Of a DNA stretch of 56,060 nucleotides, positions 16,028 through 24,640 are shown piece by piece (within the stretch, counting starts at the first letter, position 1; each line of letters opens with the position of its first letter). The stretch is from Acidobacteriota bacterium (GTDB lineage: Bacteria; Acidobacteriota; Terriglobia; Bryobacterales; Bryobacteraceae). The notes under the pieces were generated by a model, which searched no databases, had not been told where the DNA came from, and was given only the letters and a program-made list of their open reading frames with translations. A program made the translations under genes and the position numbers. The stretch is taken from assembly GCA_026394015.1 (NCBI GenBank), contig JAPKZA010000292.1:1-56060 (forward strand). Direction: 5' to 3'.

Positions 16028-17176
16028 TTGGCACAGAATAATTCCGGTCGGATAGTATTTGCCGCGATCCTCGCAATTTTTGTTTATGGCGTGATCGCGG
16101 CGATGTTGGGAGTGTTGCTGGCGTCGTTTAAGTTGACGCCGGAGGAGAGCGGAAACATCGCTCTGGCGCAGGCGATCGGTATGATTATCGCTTCGCTATC
16201 GGCGGGTCCGATTATTGATAAGCAGGGCAAGAAGATTGCTCTGGTGGCGGCGCTCGCGTTGATCGCGGTTTCGCTGTTTATGTTGCCGGGAACTGCGAGC
16301 TACAACGAGCGGGCGGGTTGGGTGTTTGTGCTTGGCTTGGGTGGCGGCATTCTGGTGACGGCGGCGAATGCGCTGGCCGGTGATGTGAATGAGGAGCGGC
16401 GGAGTTCGACGTTGAACTTTCTGAACCTGTTCTTCGGTTTGGGCGGAATGGCTACTCCGTTGATCGCGGCGAACCTCGTCAACAACAATGCGCAGATGCT
16501 GTGCTGGTTGGCGGCGGGATTGGCGGCGGTGACGTTTGTGGTGCATCTGACGACGCCGATGCCCGCGCCCAAGGGTGCCGGTGGGGCGATGTTTGAAGGG
16601 GCGGGCGCGATGCTGGGACGGCCGGCGCTGTGGCTGCTGGCGGCGTTTTTGTTTCTTTATGTGGCGGCCGAGATCGGCGTTTGGAACTGGTTGGCGAAGT
16701 ATCTGATCTCACGCGGCTTGACGGAGAACCAGGCGCAGAACATCGTCGGCAGCGGGTTTGCTTTCGGCATTCTGGTTGGCCGGGTGGTGGTGTCGCGGAT
16801 TCTGATCAAGATTTCGGCACCGACGGTGACGCTGGCGAGTTCAGCGCTGATGCTGATCACGACGTACCTGATGCTCAACACTTCGGACCCGACGTTTGCG
16901 TGGATCGCGGTGTTTGCGGCGGGTATTGCGATGGCTCCAGTATTCCCGACGACGTTGGGGATGGTGGGGGATGCGTTTCCGAAGAGCACGGCGACGGCGA
17001 TGGGCATCGTGATTACGTTTGGCTGGGTGGGGCTGGCGGTGAGTTCGCGGATTATTGGCGCCTTGGGCGGTGATGATCCGGCGAAGTTAGGGACGGCGCT
17101 GCTGGTGCTGCCGGTAGTGAGCGCGTTGATGGTCGTGATCAATTTGGCGCTGCGTCCGATGCTGAATAAGGCCTAA
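16028..17176 (+). CDS. MFS transporter, probable sugar permease
   Basis: A 382-residue protein with about 12 membrane segments and MFS features, including GPIIDKQGKKIAL between segments 2 and 3 and a Gly-rich GLGGGILVTAANALAGD in segment 4. It resembles the fucose/glucose permease type more than drug exporters. TTG at 16028 is taken as start because AAGGA (16016-16020) sits seven bases before it and the first membrane segment begins at residue 9; the longer upstream frame would overlap the dehydrogenase by over 100 bases. Co-transcription with the preceding sugar dehydrogenase suggests import of its substrate or product. Substrate not determinable. Confidence 0.82.
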   Translation: MAQNNSGRIVFAAILAIFVYGVIAAMLGVLLASFKLTPEESGNIALAQAIGMIIASLSAGPIIDKQGKKIALVAALALIAVSLFMLPGTASYNERAGWVFVLGLGGGILVTAANALAGDVNEERRSSTLNFLNLFFGLGGMATPLIAANLVNNNAQMLCWLAAGLAAVTFVVHLTTPMPAPKGAGGAMFEGAGAMLGRPALWLLAAFLFLYVAAEIGVWNWLAKYLISRGLTENQAQNIVGSGFAFGILVGRVVVSRILIKISAPTVTLASSALMLITTYLMLNTSDPTFAWIAVFAAGIAMAPVFPTTLGMVGDAFPKSTATAMGIVITFGWVGLAVSSRIIGALGGDDPAKLGTALLVLPVVSALMVVINLALRPMLNKA

Positions 17177-17183
17177 GACTCGC

Positions 17184-17198
17184 TAGAATGAGCGGATG
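17184..17198 (+). promoter_or_regulatory. -10-like box and possible original start of the SEC-C gene
   Basis: TAGAAT (17184-17189) is followed after six bases by ATG 17196, the same leaderless spacing seen at 519 and 7090. This ATG is in frame with the SEC-C gene, but a TAA at 17265-17267 separates them. No good -35 is seen. Confidence 0.35.
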
Positions 17199-17327
17199 CT
17201 CCTTCGTGGCGAAAAACTTAGTTCAGATTGGCAAAAACTGAATGACGATGTGAAGGCGGGACGGTAATCCGATGCGGAGGCCGTCCTGCTTTTTCGTGCG
17301 CTGGATCCGTTCGATGCCGCGGCGACG

Positions 17328-19787
17328 TTGCTGGAAGCAAAGTTGGCTCTGCAGGCTGGAGATGCGACGCGGGCGGAGGAGTTCCTGTGGAAGGCCCTGA
17401 CGTTGCAGCCGCTGCGACCGGCGACCTACTTCCTGCTGGCGAAGGTGATGGAGGAGACGAGCGGGGCCTCGCGGATGGTGCTGAAACTGCGCTGGCTGGG
17501 GCTGCGGGTGTTGCTAGTGAGCGAGGACATCGCGCCGGCGGATCGGGCGCTGCTGGAGCGGGAGTATCCGGAGTGGGGCGGCGGTCGCAGTTTGCTGCAG
17601 CGGATCGAGGGAGCGGCTGATGATCTGTTGCAAAAGTTAGGACCGGAGACGGAGCGCGAGCCGCTGACGGAGCCGTTTGATGTGTTAGCGGGTTTTCTGG
17701 ATGTGACGCGCGGCGAAGTGGACCCGAGTGCGGTGAAGCGTTTGGAACTGCGTCCGATGGAGTTTGGCGCGGTGATGCTGGGAGCGGCGCGGGACGCGCT
17801 GCGGGAGCCGGGTCGGACGAGTGAGACAACGACGATCCTGCTGGTGGCCACGCTGGGGATAGTGGGCGATGTGATGCTAATCCCGGAGTTGGTCGAGATC
17901 GGGGGGGAGATGGAGGCGGATTACATGACCCACGCGATGTGGGCTTTGATCCAGCTAGTGCGGCGCTTCCCCGAGGAAGGGGTGGAGTTATTGGGAAGGT
18001 CCGGGGTGGGGCGACCCGCGGCGTGGCGGACCGTGGCGGCGGATGTTCTTGCCACCCTGCCGAAGGGGAAGCCGGTAACCGATGCTCTGGTTGGGTTGTC
18101 TGAAGGGTTGGAAACGATCGCGGACGAGGTGGATGCGGGCTACTTGATGGTGTTGCTGGAGCGCGAGTTGCGACGTCGGGCGGGGGCGGCGGAGTGCAAG
18201 CGGATTCGAACGCTGGCCGCGGCGGTGTTGCGTGGCGAGGCGGCCGAGCATCTGCGGATGTATGCCGAAATGGGGGAAACGTTCGAGACGCAGATTGAGG
18301 CGGAGGAACTTTTGGCGGTGACCTTCAAGGAGGTTGTGTGGGAGCAGGGTTTGTTCGATAAAAGATATGAGCCCGATGGCTTTGACGAGTTGGAAGAGCT
18401 GATGGAGCAGCCGGATTTAGAGCCGATCCGCCGGGAGACGCCAAAGATCGGCCGGAATGATGCTTGCTGGTGCGGATCGGGGAAGAAGTATAAGAAGTGC
18501 CATTTGGACCAGGATGAAGGGCGGCAGCCGGGTGCGGTTCCCGCGGCGTTCGAGACCGTGGCGGAGATGTCGCAACGCCTGTTTAATCGGTTAACGGAAT
18601 TCTCAACGACCGTGGTTCCGCGGGAAGAGATGTTGGCAGTGGCGCTGCGGTACTTCGGCAAGCCGCTGCCTGAGGTGGATGCAGAGGACGTGGTTGAGTC
18701 CGGGTTTCTGCCTTGGCTGTTCTACGAGTATCCGTCAGCGAAGAATGGACGGACGGTGCTGGCCGAGTATGTGCGACGGAACAGGAACGTACTGAGCGAG
18801 CGGGAGACGGGGTTGCTCGAAGCCCGGCAAGCGGCCGAACAGGGACTCTACGAAGTGACGGCGGTGGAGCCCGGGGTGGGGATTGATCTGCGTGAAGTCT
18901 ATTCGAAACGAGGGGTCTATGTAGTGGAGAAGACCGCATCTCGGCAACTGTCTACGGGCGACTTTCTGTATCAACGCATTGAGTCGTTTGAAGGGAAGTT
19001 GGCCTTCAGCGGGCATGGGCTTTCCATACCTGACGGTGTGGTGGAGCCGTTGTTGGCTTGGGTAGAGAAAGAGCGCTTGCAGAGCGGAGAGACGGCGGCG
19101 GCATTCGTAGCGACGCACCTTCCTGAGTTGCGGCTGTTTGTGTTGCGATCGCACGCCGCGGCCAGCGTCCAGGTTCGCGACGCTGAAGCGAACGACCTGG
19201 TGTTTTCAAAGGCGCGGTATCGCGTCGTGGATGCGGAGGCTCTGCGGAAGGGGATGGAGGGAGGGGCGGCGAAGCGCCGGGAGTGGGAGGCCGACGACAA
19301 TGGGTACGTTTGGCTTGCGGCAGGAAAAGATTCTACGGTGCGCCGCGTCTACGGCCGCCTGAGTCTGCAGGGAGACGAGGCGACGTTAGAATGCATATCG
19401 CGCGAGCGCCTAGTGGCCGGGCGCGCCGATCTGAAGAAGCGGGTCGGCGGTGCGTTGGAGCATCTGGAGGACTCTTTCAGGACGATGGGCGAGGTGAGCC
19501 ACGACGCCCCCTCGGCTGCACCCCCAAACGTGATTCCGGCGGAGGTTCAGCGGGATCTTGTCAGCCAGTATAAAGAGCAGCACTACCGGACGTGGCCGGA
19601 TATTCCGTTGCCGGCGCTGGGCGGGAAGACGCCTCGGCAGGCGGCTAAGACGCCGAAGGGAGTGAATCTGCTCGACGGCTTGCTGCGCGAGTTTCAGAAA
19701 AGCGAAGAGCGGGAACAACGTAAGGGAAATGGCTTTTACGATATCAACCGGCTACGCAAGGAGCTAGGACTGAAGCCGACGAAATAA
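17328..19787 (+). CDS. Large SEC-C motif protein with helical repeats, 5' end disrupted or mis-started
   Basis: An 819-residue cytoplasmic protein. The first 60 residues are TPR-like (ALQAGDATRAEEFLWKALTLQP), residues 60-360 are helical and may be HEAT-like, and a SEC-C zinc motif lies at C380-x-C382-x8-C391-H392 (RNDACWCGSGKKYKKCH). SEC-C is the zinc-binding, SecB/ribosome-contacting element of SecA and is found in many uncharacterised proteins. The second half (430-819) is not recognised. The only start in the open frame is TTG 17328, yet coding-like sequence in the same frame (SDAEAVLLFRALDPF) continues upstream to an in-frame TAA at 17265, and beyond it to ATG 17196. Either a TTG start is used or a nonsense mutation has cut off about 44 residues. 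The 3' end overlaps the opposing membrane gene by 24 bases. Confidence 0.7.
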   Translation: MLEAKLALQAGDATRAEEFLWKALTLQPLRPATYFLLAKVMEETSGASRMVLKLRWLGLRVLLVSEDIAPADRALLEREYPEWGGGRSLLQRIEGAADDLLQKLGPETEREPLTEPFDVLAGFLDVTRGEVDPSAVKRLELRPMEFGAVMLGAARDALREPGRTSETTTILLVATLGIVGDVMLIPELVEIGGEMEADYMTHAMWALIQLVRRFPEEGVELLGRSGVGRPAAWRTVAADVLATLPKGKPVTDALVGLSEGLETIADEVDAGYLMVLLERELRRRAGAAECKRIRTLAAAVLRGEAAEHLRMYAEMGETFETQIEAEELLAVTFKEVVWEQGLFDKRYEPDGFDELEELMEQPDLEPIRRETPKIGRNDACWCGSGKKYKKCHLDQDEGRQPGAVPAAFETVAEMSQRLFNRLTEFSTTVVPREEMLAVALRYFGKPLPEVDAEDVVESGFLPWLFYEYPSAKNGRTVLAEYVRRNRNVLSERETGLLEARQAAEQGLYEVTAVEPGVGIDLREVYSKRGVYVVEKTASRQLSTGDFLYQRIESFEGKLAFSGHGLSIPDGVVEPLLAWVEKERLQSGETAAAFVATHLPELRLFVLRSHAAASVQVRDAEANDLVFSKARYRVVDAEALRKGMEGGAAKRREWEADDNGYVWLAAGKDSTVRRVYGRLSLQGDEATLECISRERLVAGRADLKKRVGGALEHLEDSFRTMGEVSHDAPSAAPPNVIPAEVQRDLVSQYKEQHYRTWPDIPLPALGGKTPRQAAKTPKGVNLLDGLLREFQKSEEREQRKGNGFYDINRLRKELGLKPTK

Positions 19788-20342
19788 GAGCAAATGGCCG
19801 ATCCAGGCGGTGGGGACGAGGACGGTGGGTAGCCAGATATACGGGAACTGCGCGATGAATGTATTGGCCGGTTCGTTCTGGAAGAGCCGGAACGAACTGG
19901 GGGTGGAGAGGATCGCCACGGCCATGATGTTGATGAGCAGAGCGAAGCCAACCAGGTTCCATAGCACAGCGGCCCAGCGGGGCAGCGTGTTTCGCGCGGC
20001 GAGATAGGCGACGGGGATGGCGGTGAGGCCGGTGAGAATGTCCCAGTTGCGGCCCTCCCAGGTCATCTGCGGAGGAACGAACCCGGCGAGATAACCCTGG
20101 TGGAGCAGGATCTCGACGACGATGCGAAACGATTGGAAGCCGATGAGCCAGGCGATCGGCGTGGCGCGAGCGGCCGCGGCACCGAAGGGGGACGCGGCGA
20201 AGATGGTCGAGATCAGGAGCGCTATGGCGATGAGCCAACCGACGGGCGACGGGGTGCGGGAGAAATCGCTCAACAGGTTGAGATAGGCCAGAGCCCCGGT
20301 GAGCGCGACCCAGCCGAGGAGGAGCGTGATGATCACGCTCAT
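19764..20342 (-). CDS. Hypothetical integral membrane protein
   Basis: A 192-residue protein with about five or six membrane segments starting at MSVIITLLLGWVALTG. A loop PQMTWEGRNWDILTGL and the C-terminal WIGHLLLFRRL are distinctive, but I cannot name the family. The ATG at 20342 overlaps the TGA of the TIM-barrel gene as ATGA, so the two are translationally coupled; the longer frame upstream would lie fully inside that gene and encodes Arg/Pro-rich sequence, so it is rejected. Confidence 0.72.
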   Translation of the reverse strand: MSVIITLLLGWVALTGALAYLNLLSDFSRTPSPVGWLIAIALLISTIFAASPFGAAAARATPIAWLIGFQSFRIVVEILLHQGYLAGFVPPQMTWEGRNWDILTGLTAIPVAYLAARNTLPRWAAVLWNLVGFALLINIMAVAILSTPSSFRLFQNEPANTFIAQFPYIWLPTVLVPTAWIGHLLLFRRLQS

Positions 20343-21235
20343 GAGAAGAGGGGCACCTGGGCGGCGGCAGCCATCTTGCGGATGTAGGTGGCCCCTTCGA
20401 GATACTCGCCGGCCGTTTTTAGGTGCTCGAGCATGAGCGGGGCTTGGGGGGCGTATTTGTGGATCGCGCGGAGGTAGGCCTGGTAGTCGATTTCGCCGCG
20501 GCCGGGGATGACTTCTACGTAGTGGACGTTCATCTCGGGGAGCCAGGCGAGATCCTTCGCGTGGCAGGAGACGATCCAACGGCTGAGGCGTTTGAAGAGG
20601 TCATCAGTGAGAGCGGCGTTGTTGTAGAACAGGGCGGGGCTGTTGACGGCGTTGCACACATCGATATGGACGCCGAAGGCGGGTCGATCGATGGCTTTGA
20701 TTAGCTTCAGGTAGGAGGTGGCCGAATCCGGGGCGGACCAGCCCATGATTTCGAGGGCGAATTTGGTGCGTTTCGGTTTGACGGCGTCGAGGACTTTGCG
20801 GACATTTTCGACGGTGGCGTCGTAGAAGCGCGGGGAGAGGTTGTCTTTGTGGGGGCCGTACCAGACTTTGGGGTTGAACGAGCCGGCGATATCGACGCAG
20901 CAGCGGGCCCCGACGGCGTCGGCGAGGGCGAGCCGTTCCTGGACGTAGGCGAGATTAGCGGCGCGGGCGGCGGGGTCCGGGTCGAGCATGTTTTTCCAGG
21001 CGCCGACCTCGGCCAGGATGACGTTTTCAACGGCGAAGGCTTTTTCCACGCGGGCGGCGTCGGCAAGGGGGACGGTGGGGCAATAGGCGGCCCCGTAGCC
21101 GAGACGCTTGTGTTCGCGGGCGAATTCGACCGGGTCGGTGGACTTCAAAAAGATTGGGCCGCCGAGGCGGATGCCGGGCGGAGGGGTGGCCAAAGCAACG
21201 GCGGGCAGGGCGGAAAGGAGGTGGCGACGGGTCAT
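20339..21235 (-). CDS. Exported sugar phosphate isomerase/epimerase-like TIM-barrel protein
   Basis: A 298-residue protein of the xylose isomerase-like TIM-barrel superfamily (AP_endonuc_2). It starts MTRRHLLSALPAVAL, a Tat-like signal. Metal-site residues of the family are visible: Glu in FALEIMGW, Asp/His in GVHIDVCN, His in VSCHAKDL and Glu/His near the end (LMLEHLK), with GRGEIDY before it. Members isomerise or epimerise sugars or inositols. The gene is coupled to a membrane protein downstream and is divergent from a small Cys-rich gene. It may work with the oxidoreductase and MFS genes 3-6 kb away on related sugars, which is only inference. Confidence 0.82.
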   Translation of the reverse strand: MTRRHLLSALPAVALATPPPGIRLGGPIFLKSTDPVEFAREHKRLGYGAAYCPTVPLADAARVEKAFAVENVILAEVGAWKNMLDPDPAARAANLAYVQERLALADAVGARCCVDIAGSFNPKVWYGPHKDNLSPRFYDATVENVRKVLDAVKPKRTKFALEIMGWSAPDSATSYLKLIKAIDRPAFGVHIDVCNAVNSPALFYNNAALTDDLFKRLSRWIVSCHAKDLAWLPEMNVHYVEVIPGRGEIDYQAYLRAIHKYAPQAPLMLEHLKTAGEYLEGATYIRKMAAAAQVPLFS

Positions 21236-21266
21236 AACTGGCTCGCCTTATGATACTCTCGAAGCA
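21236..21266. promoter_or_regulatory. Bidirectional promoter around a symmetric TATGATA
   Basis: TATGAT on the plus strand (21249-21254) and TATCAT on the minus strand (21255-21250) share the palindromic core TATGATA. Predicted leaders are about 6 nt for the Cys-rich gene (ATG 21267) and about 8 nt for the TIM-barrel gene (ATG 21235). An alternative plus box, TACTCT (21254-21259), would make the Cys-rich gene leaderless. Confidence 0.5.
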
Positions 21267-21665
21267 ATGTCGATGCGTCGAGCTATCTGCGCGATCCAGC
21301 GCCGCTGTTCCAGCGGTGTGTTACTCGCGCTGTTCTTGCTGATGCAATCGATGCCGCTGTTCGCCATGTGGTCCGGCCCGAGTCTGAAGGGCATGGAGTG
21401 CTGTCGGCGTTCGGCGAACGGGCATAGCTGCTGTAAGCGGCAGAGCATGGGCACGGTGATTAAGCCGACGAACGATTGCGGCGGATCGTCCTGCTGCGTC
21501 AGCCCATCGATCAGCGTTTCGGTTCGTTTCGCGATGGCGATGCCGCCGATTGTGACCTTGCCGGTCGCCGTCGTCGTGCACCCGGTGGAGGCACCTGAGC
21601 CTCGGACCGCCCCCACGCCCGGTTATTCTCCGATCCGTTTTCAACGCCCCCCGCCCGTGGCTTAA
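21267..21665 (+). CDS. Small Cys-rich exported protein
   Basis: A 132-residue protein with an Arg-rich N-terminus, a hydrophobic segment (SGVLLALFLLMQSMPLFAM, about 16-34) and three paired-Cys clusters: Cys45-46, Cys55-56 and Cys71/76-77. A Pro-rich tail follows. The CC pairs suggest metal (copper, zinc) binding or a disulfide-stabilised exported peptide; I know no named family. It precedes the TonB-receptor gene by about 50 bases and may be co-transcribed with it, which would fit a metal-uptake theme, but the receptor's ligand is unknown. ATG 21273 is an alternative start. Confidence 0.6.
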   Translation: MSMRRAICAIQRRCSSGVLLALFLLMQSMPLFAMWSGPSLKGMECCRRSANGHSCCKRQSMGTVIKPTNDCGGSSCCVSPSISVSVRFAMAMPPIVTLPVAVVVHPVEAPEPRTAPTPGYSPIRFQRPPPVA

Positions 21666-21715
21666 GCCCGAGCGGAAGTGTGTCCTGAAAACGAAAAATC
21701 TGAGGAGAATTGCGT

Positions 21716-22324
21716 ATGATTCGACTGCTTTTGTGCGGTCTGGCGGGGGTTTTGCTGCTGCCCGCCCAGAGTATTAGTGCCAATGTAATCGGTACCGTGG
21801 TGGATTCCCAAGGGCTCCCCGTATCGAGGGCTCAAGTGAAGGTGATTTCCAAGACGACGAACGCCGAGGCGCGGGCCGAGTCTGGCGGGGAAGGCGGGTT
21901 CCGCGTTACCTCGTTGCCTCCGGGCCAGTACTCGGTGGAGGTGACGGCGGCTGGTTTCGGACGGCTGACGTTTTCGAGCGTCGGGTTGGTGGTCGGGCAG
22001 ACCCGCGACTTACGCGCAGTGTTGCAGCCGGAGTCGACCAAGCAGGAAGTGACCGTATCGGCCGAAGCGATGAGCGCCTTGACGGTGGACAGCGCTGGCG
22101 AAGGAAAGAACTTCGGGCAACTGCAGATGACGGACCTGCCGATGGCGATGTCCGGCGAGGGCCGCAGCTTTCGGACGCAGGCTCGATTGACCCCTGCCGT
22201 GACGCCCTCGACGGCCGCCCATCGGCCCTTTGCCGTGGCTGGAGCAAGGAATCGGAACAACAACTATCTGATCGATTCGAACGACTACAACGAGATCGAA
22301 GGCGGATTGATGACCGGGGCGTGA
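21716..22324 (+). pseudogene. N-terminal part of a frameshifted Oar-like TonB-dependent receptor
   Basis: About 202 residues: signal peptide (LLLPAQSISA), a carboxypeptidase-regulatory-like beta-sandwich domain (residues about 20-105, NVIGTVVDSQGLPVSRAQV to LPPGQYSVEVTAAGF) and the beginning of a plug domain (AVAGARNRNNNYLIDSNDYNEIEGG). The sequence stops abruptly at GCG-TGA, and the continuation of the plug (SEQLIPSESIEGMQVITHNF) is found in the -1 frame at 22321. A missing G in GGGGCG-TGAGC explains it. TGAGGAGA lies eight bases before ATG 21716, so translation initiates well. The fragment alone would be an exported domain without a barrel. Confidence 0.8.
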
Positions 22325-24621
22325 GCGAGCAGTTGATTCCTTCGGAGTCGATTGAGGGGATGCAGGTGATTACGCATAACTTCAAGGCTGAATACGGACG
22401 GCAGAATGGCTCGATCATCAGCCTGGTGACGAAGAAGGGCGGCAACGATTGGCACGGGACGTTCTACGAATACTGGCGCAATGAAGCGCTGGCGGCGCGG
22501 AACACCTTTGACCTGACGAAGCCCCCGCTGAAGTTCAACTTCTTTGGCGGCCAAGCGGGCGGGCCGATCAAGAAGGACAAGGTCTTTATCTTTGGCAATT
22601 GGGAAGGTTTCAACCGGATCCAATCGACAGCGACGACGATTCAGACGCTGCGGCCGGAGCAACGGGCGCTGGCCGTAGCGTCGGTGCGGCCGCTGGTCGC
22701 CCGCTACCCGGAACCGAACTTGCCGGGTACGAACCTGTTCCGTGCGAACCTGCCGCAGGGTGGGTTTATGCAGACGTTTCTCGTGCGTGCCGACGTCAAT
22801 GTGACCGAGACGCAGCGGTTGTTTGCACGGTCCACTTATCTGACTTCGGACAACGTCAACAAGGGCGGCGCGGCGCTGAGCGAGTCGAATGTGGGGACGG
22901 GATCGCAAGGGCATTCGCTGCACCATATCTGGACTCCGAAGGCGAACGTCGTGAACGAGGCGCGGTTTAACTATACGCGTTTCCGAATTCTGGACACCTT
23001 CAAAGAGAGCGTCCTGCTGGGCGATCCGGCGATCAACGGGCAGCTTGGCTTTTTGACCGTCAACGGACTCACCTCGCTGGGCTATCAAAGCTTTCTGGGC
23101 CGGGTGACGGCGCAGAATAACTTCCAATACACCGACGACCTGACGATCGTGAAGGGTCGGCACACCTTGAAGATGGGCGCTGCTTTGCGGCGGCTGCAGT
23201 TGAACAATGGGGTGATCAATGCGCAGTTCAATGGTTCACTGCGGTTCAACAACGTCAACGATTTCCTGGCCGGGCGCCCGGCGGCGTACACGCGCAACGT
23301 GGGCCAGCCGTACATCGGCCTGCGGGCGTCGGAGATCAACACGTACTTCCAGGACGACTGGCAGGTGCACTCCCGGCTTACGTTAAACCTTGGGGTTCGC
23401 TACGAGTACAACACGGTGCCGCGGGAGGTAAACGGCCTGATCGCCGAGAAGTACCGCTTCAACAACGATCCGAACAATCTGGCCCCGCGCTTCGGCTTCG
23501 CCTGGAAGGCGGACCGGAGCGGCAAGAGCGTGGTGCGTGGTGGGTATGGCGTTTACTACAACGTTCTCGAACTCGTCTTCGTCGGGCTAACCCGGTTTAA
23601 CCCCCCGCTGATCACATCGCTCGCCAACGCCGCGCCTCGGTTTCCGAACCTGCTCGACGGTGCCGCGGCAGGCATCCCCAGCGGCCTCGTCCTTCCGAAC
23701 ACGAACCTGCGGAACCCTTATTCGCAGCATTTGACGCTGAACTACGAGCGGGAGCTGTTCAACCCGCAGACGACGTTGAGCGTGGGCTACATCGGAACCA
23801 TCGGCCTGCGTCTGCCGCAGACGTTGCGGCCGAACGGCGGCGACGGCCTGGCGCAAAATCTGCGGCCCGATCCGACGGTTGGGGTGGTGAATTTGCTCGA
23901 TACTTCGGCCCGATCGAACTACCATGGGTTGCAGACCAGTCTGACCTGGCAACGAAACGGCGTCATGGTCCGCGGCAACTACACCTATTCGAAGGCGCTG
24001 GATACCGTGAGCGATATTCCGAGTGGGAACCAGAACCTGGACCGCGGCATTCTGGCGCTGGACGAACGAAATACCCGGCTCAACTATGGACCCGGCGACT
24101 TCGATGTCCGCCATCTGGCGAACGTTGCGTTCTCGTATGAGCTGCCTTGGATGAAGCGGAATCGGCTGCTGGGTGGTTGGTCTGTCCAGGGGATCATGAC
24201 GATGAACAGTGGGCGGCCTTATACCCTGTATTCGGGCACGGACAACCTTGTGGGGAACAACAACAATCGGTTGCTTGACCTGTCCGGAACCCTGTTGCGG
24301 AATGGCGGGGAGCAACGACGGGCGATCGATTTTGCGCCGAGTGTTACGCGGGCGCTACTGACTCCACGGGTCGGCACGCTGGGTACGATCGGACGGAATA
24401 CGGAACGCGGTGACACCTTGTTGCAGACCAACGTTTCGCTGTTCAAGACGTTCGCGATTACCGAACGATGGAAGCTGCAGTTCCGTGCCGAATCCTACAA
24501 CATGACGAACACCGTGAACTACGATCTGCCGGACGGCGTTCTGAGTTCGGCGAACTTTGGCAACGCCCTGACCGCGGGCGATTCCCGGCAACACCAACTG
24601 GCCTTGCGGCTATCTTTCTAA
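22321..24621 (+). CDS. C-terminal plug and beta-barrel of the frameshifted Oar-like TonB-dependent receptor
   Basis: A 766-residue frame that continues the receptor started at 21716: rest of the plug (ESIEGMQVITHNFKAEYGRQNGSIISLVTKKGG) then outer-membrane beta-barrel strands to a typical end (SRQHQLALRLSF, aromatic last residue). Such Oar-type receptors are abundant in Solibacter relatives and are thought to import large or polymeric substrates. Read alone from GTG 22321 it lacks a signal peptide, so it can be functional only if the frame is restored, by sequencing correction or ribosomal slippage. The GTG overlaps the upstream TGA (GTGA), which could allow re-initiation. It is followed 19 bases later by a BNR-repeat gene with a good AAGGAG site. 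Confidence 0.85.
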   Translation: MSEQLIPSESIEGMQVITHNFKAEYGRQNGSIISLVTKKGGNDWHGTFYEYWRNEALAARNTFDLTKPPLKFNFFGGQAGGPIKKDKVFIFGNWEGFNRIQSTATTIQTLRPEQRALAVASVRPLVARYPEPNLPGTNLFRANLPQGGFMQTFLVRADVNVTETQRLFARSTYLTSDNVNKGGAALSESNVGTGSQGHSLHHIWTPKANVVNEARFNYTRFRILDTFKESVLLGDPAINGQLGFLTVNGLTSLGYQSFLGRVTAQNNFQYTDDLTIVKGRHTLKMGAALRRLQLNNGVINAQFNGSLRFNNVNDFLAGRPAAYTRNVGQPYIGLRASEINTYFQDDWQVHSRLTLNLGVRYEYNTVPREVNGLIAEKYRFNNDPNNLAPRFGFAWKADRSGKSVVRGGYGVYYNVLELVFVGLTRFNPPLITSLANAAPRFPNLLDGAAAGIPSGLVLPNTNLRNPYSQHLTLNYERELFNPQTTLSVGYIGTIGLRLPQTLRPNGGDGLAQNLRPDPTVGVVNLLDTSARSNYHGLQTSLTWQRNGVMVRGNYTYSKALDTVSDIPSGNQNLDRGILALDERNTRLNYGPGDFDVRHLANVAFSYELPWMKRNRLLGGWSVQGIMTMNSGRPYTLYSGTDNLVGNNNNRLLDLSGTLLRNGGEQRRAIDFAPSVTRALLTPRVGTLGTIGRNTERGDTLLQTNVSLFKTFAITERWKLQFRAESYNMTNTVNYDLPDGVLSSANFGNALTAGDSRQHQLALRLSF

Positions 24622-24640
24622 GAACTAAGGAGAACTATTC

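Noticed and set aside
20343-20579. 79-residue N-terminal extension of the membrane protein at 19764
   Set aside because: It lies inside the TIM-barrel gene and is Arg/Pro-rich; the ATGA-coupled start at 20342 is better.
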